Source: Scytalidium lignicola (Eukaryota; Ascomycota; Leotiomycetes). From it: a stretch of DNA of 21,606 nt. This document shows positions 1 to 8,562 of the stretch, piece after piece. Where the stretch lies: contig NCSJ02000510.1 in assembly GCA_002812745.2 (NCBI GenBank), positions 1 through 21,606 on the forward strand, read 5' to 3'. Made by a program: the position numbers and the translations under genes. How positions within the stretch are numbered: position 1 is the stretch's first letter; every line of letters begins with the position of its first letter. The notes beneath the pieces are model-generated. The model was not told where the DNA came from. It did no database searches and saw only the letters and a list, made by a program, of their open reading frames with translations.

Positions 1-371
1 CCCTCGACGGGCCCTGCATCGCTCTTAAGGCCAGCGGCCCGCCCGCCGAACGGCCAAACCCTCTGTCACCCGTCTCATCTTCACCGCAAAAATTCCTCAC
101 GGTCGCAACAAGCCAACACTTTGCGACGAGGACAACCTTTCAGAAAGTCGCTGGAATCGACATTTACGTCTGGAAAAATATTGCGCCACCGACCGATCAA
201 GAATTAGAGGCTCGGTGATCCGTTTCAGTCATAACAGTCGACGCGCGCAATCCACAGCGCACCTGGCGCAAGCCTTGCGATCGCAATCTTTTCCTACAGT
301 ACAACCATCGACCATCAACACTCATTATATTTACCAAACTATTATTCTACAATCGCGCCTCGACCATAACA
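1..371 (+). promoter_or_regulatory. 5' leader/promoter of the SANT-domain gene
   Basis: No gene is seen here. The stretch is CA- and CT-rich and ends with an A-rich context (ccataaca) directly before the ATG at 372, which is typical of a fungal 5' untranslated leader. An open frame beginning at 215 in another frame has no recognisable protein features and overlaps the SANT gene, so I treat it as chance. No TATA or CCAAT box stands out. Confidence 0.45.
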
Positions 372-1205
372 ATGTTACTTCCATCTGCGCTACCCTGCGA
401 CTCGTCGCAACCAACCCAAGCACCCAAATCCCGCTTCACAACGCTGTTCGCATCACCACCGCTCTCTCCTCCTCCATCCTCCTTCACTGGCCTCTACTCA
501 ACATGTCGCGCCCTCCAGTGCATGCTCAGTCCGTCTCCACAACCAGCTCAGCTGCCCACACCACCCATGTCGCACGCCGAAGTACCTACACGGTCACCGC
601 ATGGTCACAAATTGCGCTTGCGAGCGCTGAAGCCTTCCGCGATGGACCTGGAAAGTCCAAGTGCCTCGACTCGAAGAAGGATCACAAAGAGAGCGCAGCC
701 GCCACCGAGAGGAGTCAACAAGCGGAGGAGACCCGTAGAAGACGAAATAACGAGGGAGGATGACAGTGAAGAAGAGTCCCGACGACGGGCCGCTGCTACT
801 AATGATGCGCCTGGTCCCAGCACGCCTAAACGGTTGCGACTCGCGCCAGAAGTACTTCCACTTGGATTAGAGCGCAGTGATTTCCACACGCTACATCTGC
901 AGAATATAGAATCCGCCGATGCCAATGGAGGTGATGGGGAAACGCCTGTGCTACACAGCATCGAGAACGACGATACGAGAAACAAGGAAGAAAGAGAAGA
1001 ATGGACCACAGAAGAAGATAGATTACTTGTTGAGCTCGTCCTCGAGAAGTTACGGCTGACAAAGAGCGAGTGGCAGGACTGCGCGAGGAGTCTGGGCAAA
1101 GATAGAGGGAGTGTGGGTAAGAGGTGGAGAAGTCTGATGGCGCATGGTGAGATCGGCTTAAAGAATCGATCGAGGAGGGCTAGGCTCCATAATACTTGGA
1201 GGTAG
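372..1205 (+). CDS. SANT/Myb-like domain protein, probable nuclear DNA-binding factor
   Basis: Single-exon gene of 277 codons. Residues about 211-257 form a Myb/SANT-like helical domain: it opens with WTTEEDRLL, has a second Trp (SEWQDCARSLG) and closes with KRWRSLM, the usual Trp-spaced three-helix pattern. The first 150 residues are Pro/Ser/Ala-rich and disordered, with basic patches (RRRITKR at 101-107, NKRRR at 116-120) that could be nuclear localisation signals, followed by an acidic stretch (EDDSEEE). The C-terminus after the domain is strongly basic (SRRARLHNTWR). Family knowledge: a single SANT repeat is found in transcription and chromatin factors, and in filamentous fungi many such proteins have no assigned function. 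The ATG at 372 gives the longest protein. An in-frame ATG at 567 (residue 66) is a fair alternative because the first 65 residues are low-complexity. No particular target or complex can be inferred. Confidence 0.75.
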   Translation: MLLPSALPCDSSQPTQAPKSRFTTLFASPPLSPPPSSFTGLYSTCRALQCMLSPSPQPAQLPTPPMSHAEVPTRSPHGHKLRLRALKPSAMDLESPSASTRRRITKRAQPPPRGVNKRRRPVEDEITREDDSEEESRRRAAATNDAPGPSTPKRLRLAPEVLPLGLERSDFHTLHLQNIESADANGGDGETPVLHSIENDDTRNKEEREEWTTEEDRLLVELVLEKLRLTKSEWQDCARSLGKDRGSVGKRWRSLMAHGEIGLKNRSRRARLHNTWR

Positions 1206-1572
1206 CCATTACTAAACCTACCACATTTCCTTTGTCATTATTTTCTCTTTAAGACCTTTTTAGGATTATGGTTCGGTTTTGGGGGGTTCCAATTAGGATT
1301 TTGGAGGATTCTTAACGTTGCTTGCCTATTGGGTATTAGGATTCAGGCAGCTTCTAAGGCTTTTTGAGTGACAGTCTCACTCTTTGATATCATTGGATCT
1401 GATATCATATTGATACATGTTTCAAATCAGTATCTCTTATATAACTATACCTACTATAGCTATATTATTTAGCCTCATATAGTTATAAATTATAAGCTAT
1501 CAAACAATTCTAAGTCTTTATATGATGTCTAAATATGTCAGTTTCTAATCTAAATATCTGTGACCCAAATTC
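1206..1572. other. AT-rich convergent intergenic region
   Basis: This is the gap between the 3' ends of the convergent SANT and hydrolase genes. It is very AT-rich from 1380 on. The 10-mers TATAACTATA (near 1439-1448) and TATAGTTATA (near 1478-1488) are perfect inverted repeats of one another. The region probably holds both 3' ends and poly(A) signals. No gene is seen. Confidence 0.5.
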
Positions 1573-2953
1573 TTAAATACCCCAGAAGTCGCAGATCACA
1601 TCTACAACCTCCTGCGAACATACAATGGGAAACTCGTGAGCCCCAACAATCCCTTTAAACTCAACCTTATCTTTCCCAATCGTGCTTTCTGCATCTTCCT
1701 TCAACTCCTCGAGCACAATCAACGGATCCTTCGTTCCCGCCAATATCAAAACCTTATCCTTCCCCACTCCAGTCTTCGTGCTTCCCAACTTCCTCCAACG
1801 CTCATGACTTTTTTCGATAGAAGCATACCTAATTGAGCTCACAAAACTAGGCACGAACCCCTTATGGTTCTCAACCTGCCACCGCACGGCCTTTCTAACG
1901 GTAACATTAGGATTTTCCTTAGAAACTAATCCCTCCTGCTTCTCACCCGTGGGGATCTCGTCCGAGACCACATCCTCCGCATTGACCGTTTTTTGTCCAT
2001 TCGAATTATGCGCCACTCCATCCGCGATCCTCTTCTTCATCATTCGAAACAACAGCTTATCCGGGATGATACCAGAATACGCAGCTCTGGACACAGAGGA
2101 AAAGTGCTTGGGTCTAATTAAACCCGCTGGAGCAAGCAACACAACATCGCTCACCAATCCAGGCATGCATGCTGAGAAATCAGCCGCGATGCCACCACCG
2201 AGGCTGTACCCTATGACGGCAAATCCCCCAGACGCGCCGCCAGTCCAGGAGAGAGGCGAGGAGGTCACGGCTGCGAGGATCTGTGTGGTGTACAGCGCTG
2301 AGTTGTGAGGGAGTGAGACTTCATCGCTGTATCCCCGGCCCCAGAGGTCGAAGAGCAGGACACGGCAGCCTTTTGAGACTAAGGCGTGTGCGATACTTCC
2401 TAGGGAGAGGCAGGGCGTGGAGATTCCGTGTATGAGGAGGACTTTCTTGCCTGTTTCAGGGCCCCATTCATAGACTCTGGTAGTGCCAAACTAGGTGATG
2501 ATGTCAGAACTGTATATGTAAGGACGAATGTTTCAAGTGCAGAATGAGATATGAAAATATTGGAGAAACTTGAATGAGACAGTATACGAAAGAAAGAAGA
2601 AAAACGTTAGTTAGTAAATGAGATTATGATTAATAAATCAACTCATTTCATATCATCTCCAAACTCACCACATTCTCAACATCCCTTGCCCCAGGAAACA
2701 GATCCGGTGGATATGGCAACGCATCCTTCTCACTCTTCGACAGCCTTGGCAACAGTGTCTCCCGCGGACTTGGAATCCTCTTTGGCAACGGCGCATACAA
2801 CGTCCATTTCAAAACAGCTGCAACAGCGAATGTCGTCGCTACTGTCGTGCTCACTATTAGACCGACATTCTGAGGTGTGAGAGTTACTGTTGTTGGGCTC
2901 GGGCCGGACCCTCCTATCCCGAGGATATGGGTGAGACGATTGGTTATGGACAT
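1573..2953 (-). CDS. alpha/beta hydrolase with N-terminal membrane anchor
   Basis: Two exons on the minus strand: 2953-2669 and 2490-1573, joined in phase 0 across a 178-nt intron (donor GTGAGT at 2668, acceptor CACCTAG ending at 2491, branch-like TTCTGAC just before it). The product is 400 aa. Residues about 29-50 form a hydrophobic segment, probably a signal anchor, followed by a Pro-rich linker ending YPPDLFPGARDV. The catalytic core starts with FGTTRVYEWGP and has the oxyanion-side HGIS turn, LFDLWGRGYSD, the nucleophile elbow GYSLGG (Ser ~191), an acid in GTKDPL (Asp ~350) and a His in GAHEF (His ~380). A complete Ser-Asp-His triad is therefore visible. Family knowledge: fungal enzymes of this type are esterases/lipases of unknown substrate, and the anchor suggests an endomembrane location. 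The splice model is supported by the core motifs lying on both sides of the junction. The start has good context (TTGAAATG). Confidence 0.88.
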
Positions 2954-3476
2954 TTCAAGGAGCTTGAGTGATTAAAACGTAGAAAACTGGGTTTTAGCTT
3001 ATATTAGGAGCTGAGGATAGTAATATTACTTAATTCTTCGGGCGTATCATGCTTGAGGATGTCAGACGCGTAGAGTATTTTAAGGAATATTAATTGTTAG
3101 GGATGGGGTAGTATTATAGGATAGGTTTCTGTTTCCGGTTGCCTTGCTTGTTGGCTACGTACGTACTTGCGTACTTTCCGCCCGAACCGAGGAACAAGAA
3201 CGAGGTCACATGACTAAGCTATTAAAACAGTAAAATTTATAAATCTATATATGACAAGATGAACATCTCTTTAGGGATATTTAAATTTAAAATAAATTAT
3301 GAGGAAAGACTGCAGGAAACTGGTGTACTAATTATATAAATATATGGTCAAGGACGAAACATTCTCAACAGCTGAGCACAATTACCAAATAAAGCTGTAA
3401 GCAAGATCTATAATTATGTGTAGCAGATTATTTGATATAATACCTGGTTGAATTCCCAGAAAAAAATCCCGTTGTA
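2954..3476. promoter_or_regulatory. AT-rich intergenic region, hydrolase promoter side
   Basis: This is the upstream side of the minus-strand hydrolase and the downstream side of the methyltransferase. It is AT-rich, with a GTAC-rich patch (tacgtacgtacttgcgtac) at about 3155-3174. No gene is seen. Confidence 0.4.
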
Positions 3477-4645
3477 TCATGTCGACTTCTTAAAGAGCAG
3501 AATAGCTGTGCCACTTCCTCGTACAAACCACTCCTTCCCTCCTAATGCCTGTCTCATCTCTTGAATATGCTGCTTCACAACATCCTTCTCTGTGCCAACA
3601 AGGTCAGGGTGTTGTTCCCTCCATCTCGTAACCATACTCGCAGTTCCTAACCCCTTTTCAAGTTCTTCAAGGGTTGTCTTTCCTCCACCCCCGAAGAAGG
3701 ATTCCCCGTTGGTAAGCACGCCTTCGCGGTCATATACGTGCCTCACTAACAATGATTCGGGAAATACTGCAATAGGAGGGGATGTGTTCCAGGGAAGAAT
3801 GAGGTTGTCATACATATCCCTAGACAGGCGGTTTCCAGGGGTCTCATAAGGGGCGAGAGTTTCTCGTTCGAAACGGAACATCACTTCTTGCACCTTCGCT
3901 GCATTGGGTGTAGACGGATCTGGGAGTTATTAGAATGCGCTCCACAAGATACAAGACTTGATATAAAGACAAAGAGTTTAGTTGAGCTTAGACTTACGAC
4001 AAAAGCTAGATGCTAGGATCAATTATTAGCAAACATCATCGACTCCTTTAACTTTCCTTCAATTATAGCCAGAACTCACCTAGAGTCCACAAGGCCACTG
4101 TTCCACCAGGCTTCAATACTTTCGCTGCCTGAGACCAAAACTTGTTCATATCAAACCAGTGCGCCTATAACATGCTTTAGTAACTACATATCTCTAGAAC
4201 AAACGCACTACCTAGAAACCAGTTTAAGTGACCAACATGATAGGGGAAAAAAACTCACAGCCATCGCCGAACATAGCAAATCCACACTCCCCTCCTCCAA
4301 GCCCTCAATTCCGGAAAACTCTTCAGCACCGGCGACCTCGAACCTCACATCATTTCCACTTTTTGTCTTACGCCCCAGATTTCTGGCCGCGGCAATCATC
4401 TCCTGCCCAGGATCAACACCGATAGCATTATCGAACCACAGTGCAATATCTTGAGTGGCAGTCCCTGGACCTGAGCCAACGTCTAGCACTAAGTTGAAGG
4501 AGCCGCCTGTGGAGGCGTGATGCCTTAGAACCGTATTATAGAGGTCTGGAGGATATGATGTACGGTATGAGGCATAGGTTTGTGCTTGAGAGGCCAGATA
4601 AGATCTGAATGTTGGGTCTAAGTGTGCTTGTGTTGGAGTAGTCAT
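3477..4645 (-). CDS. SAM-dependent methyltransferase, trans-aconitate methyltransferase-like
   Basis: Four exons on the minus strand: 4645-4259, 4164-4080, 4012-3998 (15 nt) and 3919-3477, giving 930 nt and 309 aa. The introns are 94, 67 and 78 nt with donors GTGAGT, GTGAGT and GTAAGT. Branch-like CTAAT motifs precede the second and third acceptors. The class I methyltransferase fold is clear: motif I VLDVGSGPG at residues 54-61 binds S-adenosylmethionine, GVDPG (Asp78) ends strand 2, then follow VDLLCSAMA, AHWFD and VLKPGGTVALW. The rest (SSFCHPSTPNAA, then ETLAPYETPGNRLSRDMYD) matches the layout of fungal enzymes related to yeast Tmt1 (about 300 aa), which methylates trans-aconitate. The real substrate could differ, since this family also acts on other small acids. 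The ATG has ideal context (CAAAATGAC). The phase 0, 1, 1 junctions all close only if the 15-nt exon is included. Confidence 0.85.
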
Positions 4646-5440
4646 TTTGACGTTGAGAAGTTCGCGATACCTGGCTGATAGGTAAGTATCTGGGGGTGGC
4701 TTGTCAAGATTTCGCTTTTTTTTNGTCTTTTCTCCGCTGCTTTAAATCTTAGCTTTTAAAACTTTAGAGGTCATTGATGTTCCAGTTCTGTATTAGGCCG
4801 AGAGAAAACAAGCATGGTGACTCATTATATAGATTTCTAAGACGCTGCGCCGTAAATCCGTTATCCCCAGCCAGAGAAGAAAGGAAAGCTAGAGGCCAAC
4901 ATTGACCAATTGAGACTGATGTGAAAAATACTACCTTGCTGTGTCTTACCTACGTATACATGAAAATTTGGGGTGGTGGTTAGTGCTGTTGCAACAACTA
5001 CGAACAATCGCTCGTCTAAAAGCTGCTTCCAACTTTCTCGCCAACACCACTCTTTTCGATGACTCAATTTAATGCGAAGTTAGCATTTAATAGTCTCAAC
5101 GTTTTCGAGTCACTGTTTTCAAAAGTTGCAATCGGTAAACCCAAAATCCACAAGGTCGATGTACGCGTAAGTTTAAGGTAACAGTGTATTCAGTGGCGCC
5201 TCTACGAACTGGATACTTGATCTAGCTAACTAGCCCGACCCCTCCTGTTCAGCACCACGAACCATCAGAAAAAGGCGTAAGAAACAATACATCCAATAAA
5301 CTCCAGGCAAGTGATGATCAACCTAAAGACACTTGGATAAATGCAGAGTTGCATTAAACAAACACCATGGCATGCCATGCGTAACCAACGCCTTCGTTGT
5401 GATCAATTCGTGTGCCCGGCCTGTTGACTTCAAGTGACAG
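4646..5440. other. Intergenic region with one ambiguous base and a palindrome
   Basis: This region lies upstream of the methyltransferase and downstream of the Cys-rich gene. A single N at 4724 ends a poly-T run. A perfect 14-bp palindrome, CATGGCATGCCATG, lies at 5366-5379. A short minus-strand open frame (4861-5067) has no protein-like features. No gene is seen. Confidence 0.45.
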
Positions 5441-6394
5441 TTAAACTCCTCTCCCGATCTTCATCAGTATAAACGCAGCATCCAACATTTTCAAAGCCTC
5501 AGTATCATCCTCTTCTTCTCTTACATGCCGGATAATGTCATTCTCCTCCCAGGCCCTCTCCTCGTCTTGCTCAAGTTCCTTGATCTTCTTCTCCTTCTCC
5601 TTCTCCTTCTCCTTCTCCTTCTCCTTCTCCTTCTCCTTCTCCTTCTCCTTCTCCTTCTCCTTCTCCTTGGGTGAAACTGCAACACTGGTTTTGGGAGCAG
5701 CAGTGGGTGGTCGAACCATATCTTCATGCTTTGTGTTGCATCCTCCCCTGCGCTTGAGTTTGCATTTTGGTGGTTGCTCTCCGGGGGTCTCTTCCAGATT
5801 CACTGCCTCCACTCGAGCCCAGCGGATGGTCTCAACTTTGCTAAAGGGATCTTCTGCTTCTGCTTCGTCTTCCAAGCTATTGCTGGAATTAATTGATGTA
5901 GACGTGAAGGAAAACTCTTCCATATCATCCTTTTCATTTGCTTCTCTGGTTTTGGGAAACAGTTTTTGTCGTGTCCTGATTGCTCTGGTTGATTTCAGCT
6001 TCAGTCTCTCAGAGCTTCGTCTTGTCTCCATCTTTTGGAATGAATGGTTTTCCATTTGATCTCCCTTTTGTTGTGAGCTGTTATTCTTGTAGCTAGATGA
6101 CTTTGTATTCTCCCAATCCAGCTGCTCTGCACTTGCAATGTGGATCCCGTCAGGTAGGTAGCTGTCCAAGCAACTTCTGCAAAGCTGAAGGCTGCACTTA
6201 TCACAACGCTGAAGAACAGAGGTGTTCCGTTGTTGGCAGATATCACACTTTGCTGTGTGGATGTAGACTGGGGTCCAAGTAGCGTGTTCTGTATTCCAGT
6301 TGTTGGCATTGTGCTCGCTGGTATCTATTGGGCTGAGCGACCTAACGGTCCCGCTAGACAACGATGAGAGAGGAGATAATGTTGGTGAGGACAT
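5441..6394 (-). CDS. Hypothetical Cys-rich (zinc-finger-like) protein with Lys-Glu repeat
   Basis: Single-exon open frame of 317 codons, start context AGGAAACATG. I do not recognise the family. The first 30 residues are Ser-rich. Six cysteines at 50, 53, 64, 67, 72 and 75 are spaced C-x2-C-x10-C-x2-C-x4-C-x2-C with a His at 46, and look like a small treble-clef or cross-brace zinc-binding module of the PHD/ZZ/B-box kind, although the spacing fits none of these exactly. The middle is Ser/Lys/Glu-rich and disordered with basic patches. Near the C-terminus a 13-copy hexanucleotide repeat encodes an alternating Lys-Glu tract, followed by a likely helical acidic tail (KELEQDEERAWEEN, then HVREEEDDTEAL). 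Zinc binding is inference from cysteine spacing. No introns are needed. The repeat implies that length varies between strains. Confidence 0.65.
   Translation of the reverse strand: MSSPTLSPLSSLSSGTVRSLSPIDTSEHNANNWNTEHATWTPVYIHTAKCDICQQRNTSVLQRCDKCSLQLCRSCLDSYLPDGIHIASAEQLDWENTKSSSYKNNSSQQKGDQMENHSFQKMETRRSSERLKLKSTRAIRTRQKLFPKTREANEKDDMEEFSFTSTSINSSNSLEDEAEAEDPFSKVETIRWARVEAVNLEETPGEQPPKCKLKRRGGCNTKHEDMVRPPTAAPKTSVAVSPKEKEKEKEKEKEKEKEKEKEKEKEKEKKIKELEQDEERAWEENDIIRHVREEEDDTEALKMLDAAFILMKIGRGV
5589..5666. repeat. Hexanucleotide microsatellite (TTCTCC)13 inside a gene
   Basis: Thirteen perfect copies of TTCTCC on the plus strand (GGAGAA on the minus strand) lie inside the Cys-rich gene and encode alternating Glu and Lys. 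Because the unit is 6 nt, gain or loss of copies keeps the frame. The repeat also makes long open but meaningless frames on both strands (Ser/Phe-rich and poly-Arg). Confidence 0.95.
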
Positions 6395-6938
6395 GTTTCC
6401 TAGTAGGACTTGGTAGGTATTTGAATGTTTACTTCTTGATTGTCAGCTTTGACGACAACTGATTAGATTGTTCTTGAAAGGGGCGGAAATGGAAAAGGTT
6501 GGTGTATTCTTCCTCCTCCTCCTCTTTCGTTATTTGGATCCGTAGAAAGAGCTTTCCAGGTAATAGGAGACAGAATGTGAAAACGAGGTGAAGAGGTGAG
6601 TAGACACTGGTTCTATCACTTGACAAGCCTCTCATCAGACTGTATTGCTTGCTTGTTTTTGTTAGATCTCATATTGTTTACAGGTTTTTGGACTATTAAT
6701 GCAGAGATGTCTCGGCGTTGCTTCTGTGACTGCAAGCCGCGCACAACTTCAATAGATTTGCAAGCAAACATCTCATTCTACTGATTAATTCTATCAGATG
6801 AAATATGAATCACTCGTTTGGCGTATGTAGTTATAGAAAAAGCTTGGTGAAGCGATGCTCCTCATTGGTATACTAAATACCTTTTTCCTTCTAGCCATTC
6901 ACTCCGTGGAACAATAAATTACAAAGCATTGGCGTTTT
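6395..6938. promoter_or_regulatory. Upstream region of the Cys-rich gene
   Basis: This is the leader and promoter side of the minus-strand gene starting at 6394. It contains a short CCT-repeat tract near 6510-6525 (purine-rich on the coding strand), which opens a 68-codon minus-strand frame that I regard as chance. No convincing gene is seen. Confidence 0.35.
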
Positions 6939-7079
6939 ATATTGACCTGACAACTCTGTTCTTCAACATGACTAAACTCCTCCAACCACAACCTTACGAC
7001 AACNAAAAAAGAAAAATCATCAAACGACAAGCTAAAAAATCAAGCAACACAAAAATATAAAGAAAAAATTGGCTGTGTG

Positions 7080-7234
7080 ACAAAAGAGTAGCCCACTACA
7101 GTTGTGAAGCTGTAGTGAACATCTCTGCTAATGTTGGTAGTACTTCATCCATTAGACTTGTTATCCAATCCTTTTCTCGGAACAACAACTTGACCTGACC
7201 GTTACGTCATAACGGTGCTGTTTGTTGTTCTATT
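7080..7234 (-). ncRNA. Candidate structured small RNA, copy A
   Basis: Inference from structure and from comparison with copy B; the ends are approximate. Reading the minus strand from a start about 30 nt past the TATATAACCC box, three hairpins follow: 7216-7198 (stem ACCGTTA/TAACGGT, 5-nt loop), 7135-7118 (stem AACAT/ATGTT, loop TAGCAGAG) and 7117-7094 (stem CACTACAG/CTGTAGTG, 8-nt loop). The next motif is CTCTTTTGTCA, whose T-run could be an RNA polymerase III terminator. The predicted RNA is about 150 nt. I do not recognise U1-U6, 5S, SRP, RNase P or MRP hallmarks in it. It could also be a DNA or UTR element with palindromic protein sites instead of an RNA gene. Confidence 0.35.
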
Positions 7235-7254
7235 ACGAGTAGGTTGCTTATTTT

Positions 7255-7264
7255 GGGTTATATA
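7255..7264 (-). promoter_or_regulatory. TATA-like box of copy A (minus strand)
   Basis: TATATAACCC on the minus strand is followed by AAAATAAGCAA. The same box with nearly the same flank occurs in copy B. In both copies its first base lies 48 nt before the first base of the first hairpin. The constant spacing, in a region that otherwise has many indels, suggests a functional promoter element. Confidence 0.4.
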
Positions 7265-7860
7265 GGAAGGAAGGTGTCGAGGGAGAGGCGGCACTAGTGA
7301 ATTAGGGGGAAAGGTAGTTTCCCCTTTTTCGGTGTGTGACTACCAACAGTTTCTACATTGTTGTCCTCGACCTGCTCAGTAGTAACTACACTAGTATTAC
7401 TCTTATACTAACGAGTTTATTCACGAAGAGGTCATCCTAATCTGTCTAGCATCTCCCGTTTGACCCTTGAGAGACAGTTTCTGGTCATAGCTGGTTGAAC
7501 ACCTCATTTTTCACTGCAGGTTTCTGACAATATCTTATCGATCAACTTATCCTGCTAGCTGTGCTTGATCAATTTACTCCTCAAAATACTTCCTAACAGG
7601 CAAATCTTCCTGCGCTCATGAATATAGTTATATGGAAAGTTAGGATCGACGCTCATAATCTAGTCTAGAGAGGAATACAGGAGATACTAAAGGACTGTTA
7701 TCTTCTTCCTATGTTCCATATAAAATTTACAAGCTATTCAAGGTAGTAATAATGATTTCACTAGCTTGACTGATTTATTCATTTCTTATAACTGCTACTC
7801 TGAATTCGACCGAAGGGTTTCCAACCTATCATTTCCAAGCCTGTGTCGTTATTCTGTTGC

Positions 7861-7915
7861 ATATCATAACTTTTAGCATCTCTCGGACCTAGTACTCAGT
7901 GTTGAGAACTACTGG
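7861..7915. repeat. Short diverged repeat, left copy
   Basis: The first 14 bases, ATATCATAACTTTT, are identical at 8189-8202. The following ~40 bases align loosely (CTCT..GG..TAGTA then GAGAACT versus TATAACT). This is a second repeated pair inside the same gene-free region. Confidence 0.5.
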
Positions 7916-8188
7916 TGTGTCTGATATGGCCCTTTTGGTGGGTAAGGATATCTCCTATTAGAAGGCATGGAAGGTTTTTATTCTTTATCCAGACTTGCTC
8001 ACCTCTAAGCATACCTAAACAGAGAAATTGGTTCCTTTACCTCCATGACAACACTATTCTCATGGCATCTCTCTTTCACTCTGCACGATAACTTTACTAT
8101 TCCTGTCAAAGAAAACAAGATACAGACAATGTTCCTCCCTTCGTTGCACATCACAATTATTAACCTTGTCTAAATATCCTTTCATAGA

Positions 8189-8245
8189 ATATCATAACTT
8201 TTCCGTTGCAGCTCTGGGTACTAGTATTCATCACTATAACTCTCG
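8189..8245. repeat. Short diverged repeat, right copy
   Basis: This is the partner of 7861-7915, in direct orientation 328 bp apart. It shares the exact 14-mer at its left end and loose similarity afterwards. Confidence 0.5.
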
Positions 8246-8562
8246 GCCTGCAAATTTTAATTCTTCCCCCTGAACAGTCATGAGACGGACCTTTGATTTA
8301 CGATGCGGATCTGAGACTTAAAAATTTTCACTATAAAGCTCGGCATGGGAGCTAGAAAATCAATTTGACGATTTGTGGTAGCCTTTCACTGTATTACATC
8401 TCTGGATGATGGAAGCCAGCACTGTATCACTCAGAATTAAGTTCACATATTAATCATTTCTCTTTCAGCTCCAAATATATTAACCTGACCACGACCNAAA
8501 AAAAGAGAACACACTAATACTAAGCAATAACAAAACAAAGAAAAGGAAAAAAGAGAAGGATG

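Larger units (their letters stand above)
6939..7328. repeat. Copy A of a diverged ~390-bp duplicated element
   Basis: This stretch aligns along its whole length with 8478-8860. Shared blocks in order on the plus strand include TATT(G/A)ACCTGAC, an N directly before a poly-A run, TGACAAAAGAG, a hairpin, CATCTCTGCTAATG, ATTAGACTT, TTGACCTG(A/G)CCGTT, AACGG, TTGCTTATTT(T/G)GGGTTATATA, CACTAGTGA and AAGGT. Between blocks the copies differ by many substitutions and indels, so the duplication is old or fast-evolving. No open frame is shared, so the conserved content is not protein coding. Confidence 0.8.
7329..8477. other. Non-coding spacer between the two element copies
   Basis: About 1.15 kb, AT-rich, with no open frame that looks coding on either strand. 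It contains a second, shorter diverged repeat pair (7861-7915 and 8189-8245). Nothing else is identified. Confidence 0.5.

Noticed and set aside
215..763. 182-codon plus-strand frame
   Set aside because: It overlaps the SANT gene in another frame and lacks any domain.
2491..2509. Alternative acceptor (TATACAG, about 19 nt upstream) for the hydrolase intron
   Set aside because: It would add 19 nt, shift the frame and lose the hydrolase core, so the CACCTAG acceptor is preferred.
5521..5727. Poly-Arg minus-strand frame
   Set aside because: Alternative-frame reading of the same hexanucleotide repeat.
5535..6059. 174-codon plus-strand frame rich in Ser and Phe
   Set aside because: Antisense shadow of the Cys-rich gene, opened by the TTCTCC microsatellite.
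7118..7135. Resemblance to U6 snRNA (blocks CATTAGCA and CAGAGA on the minus strand)
   Set aside because: The blocks occur in the wrong order and overlap, and the rest of the U6 core is missing.
6939..7328. Solo LTR or SINE explanation for the duplicated element
   Set aside because: No terminal TG...CA, target-site duplication, tRNA-like head or shared open frame was seen by eye. Not fully excluded.
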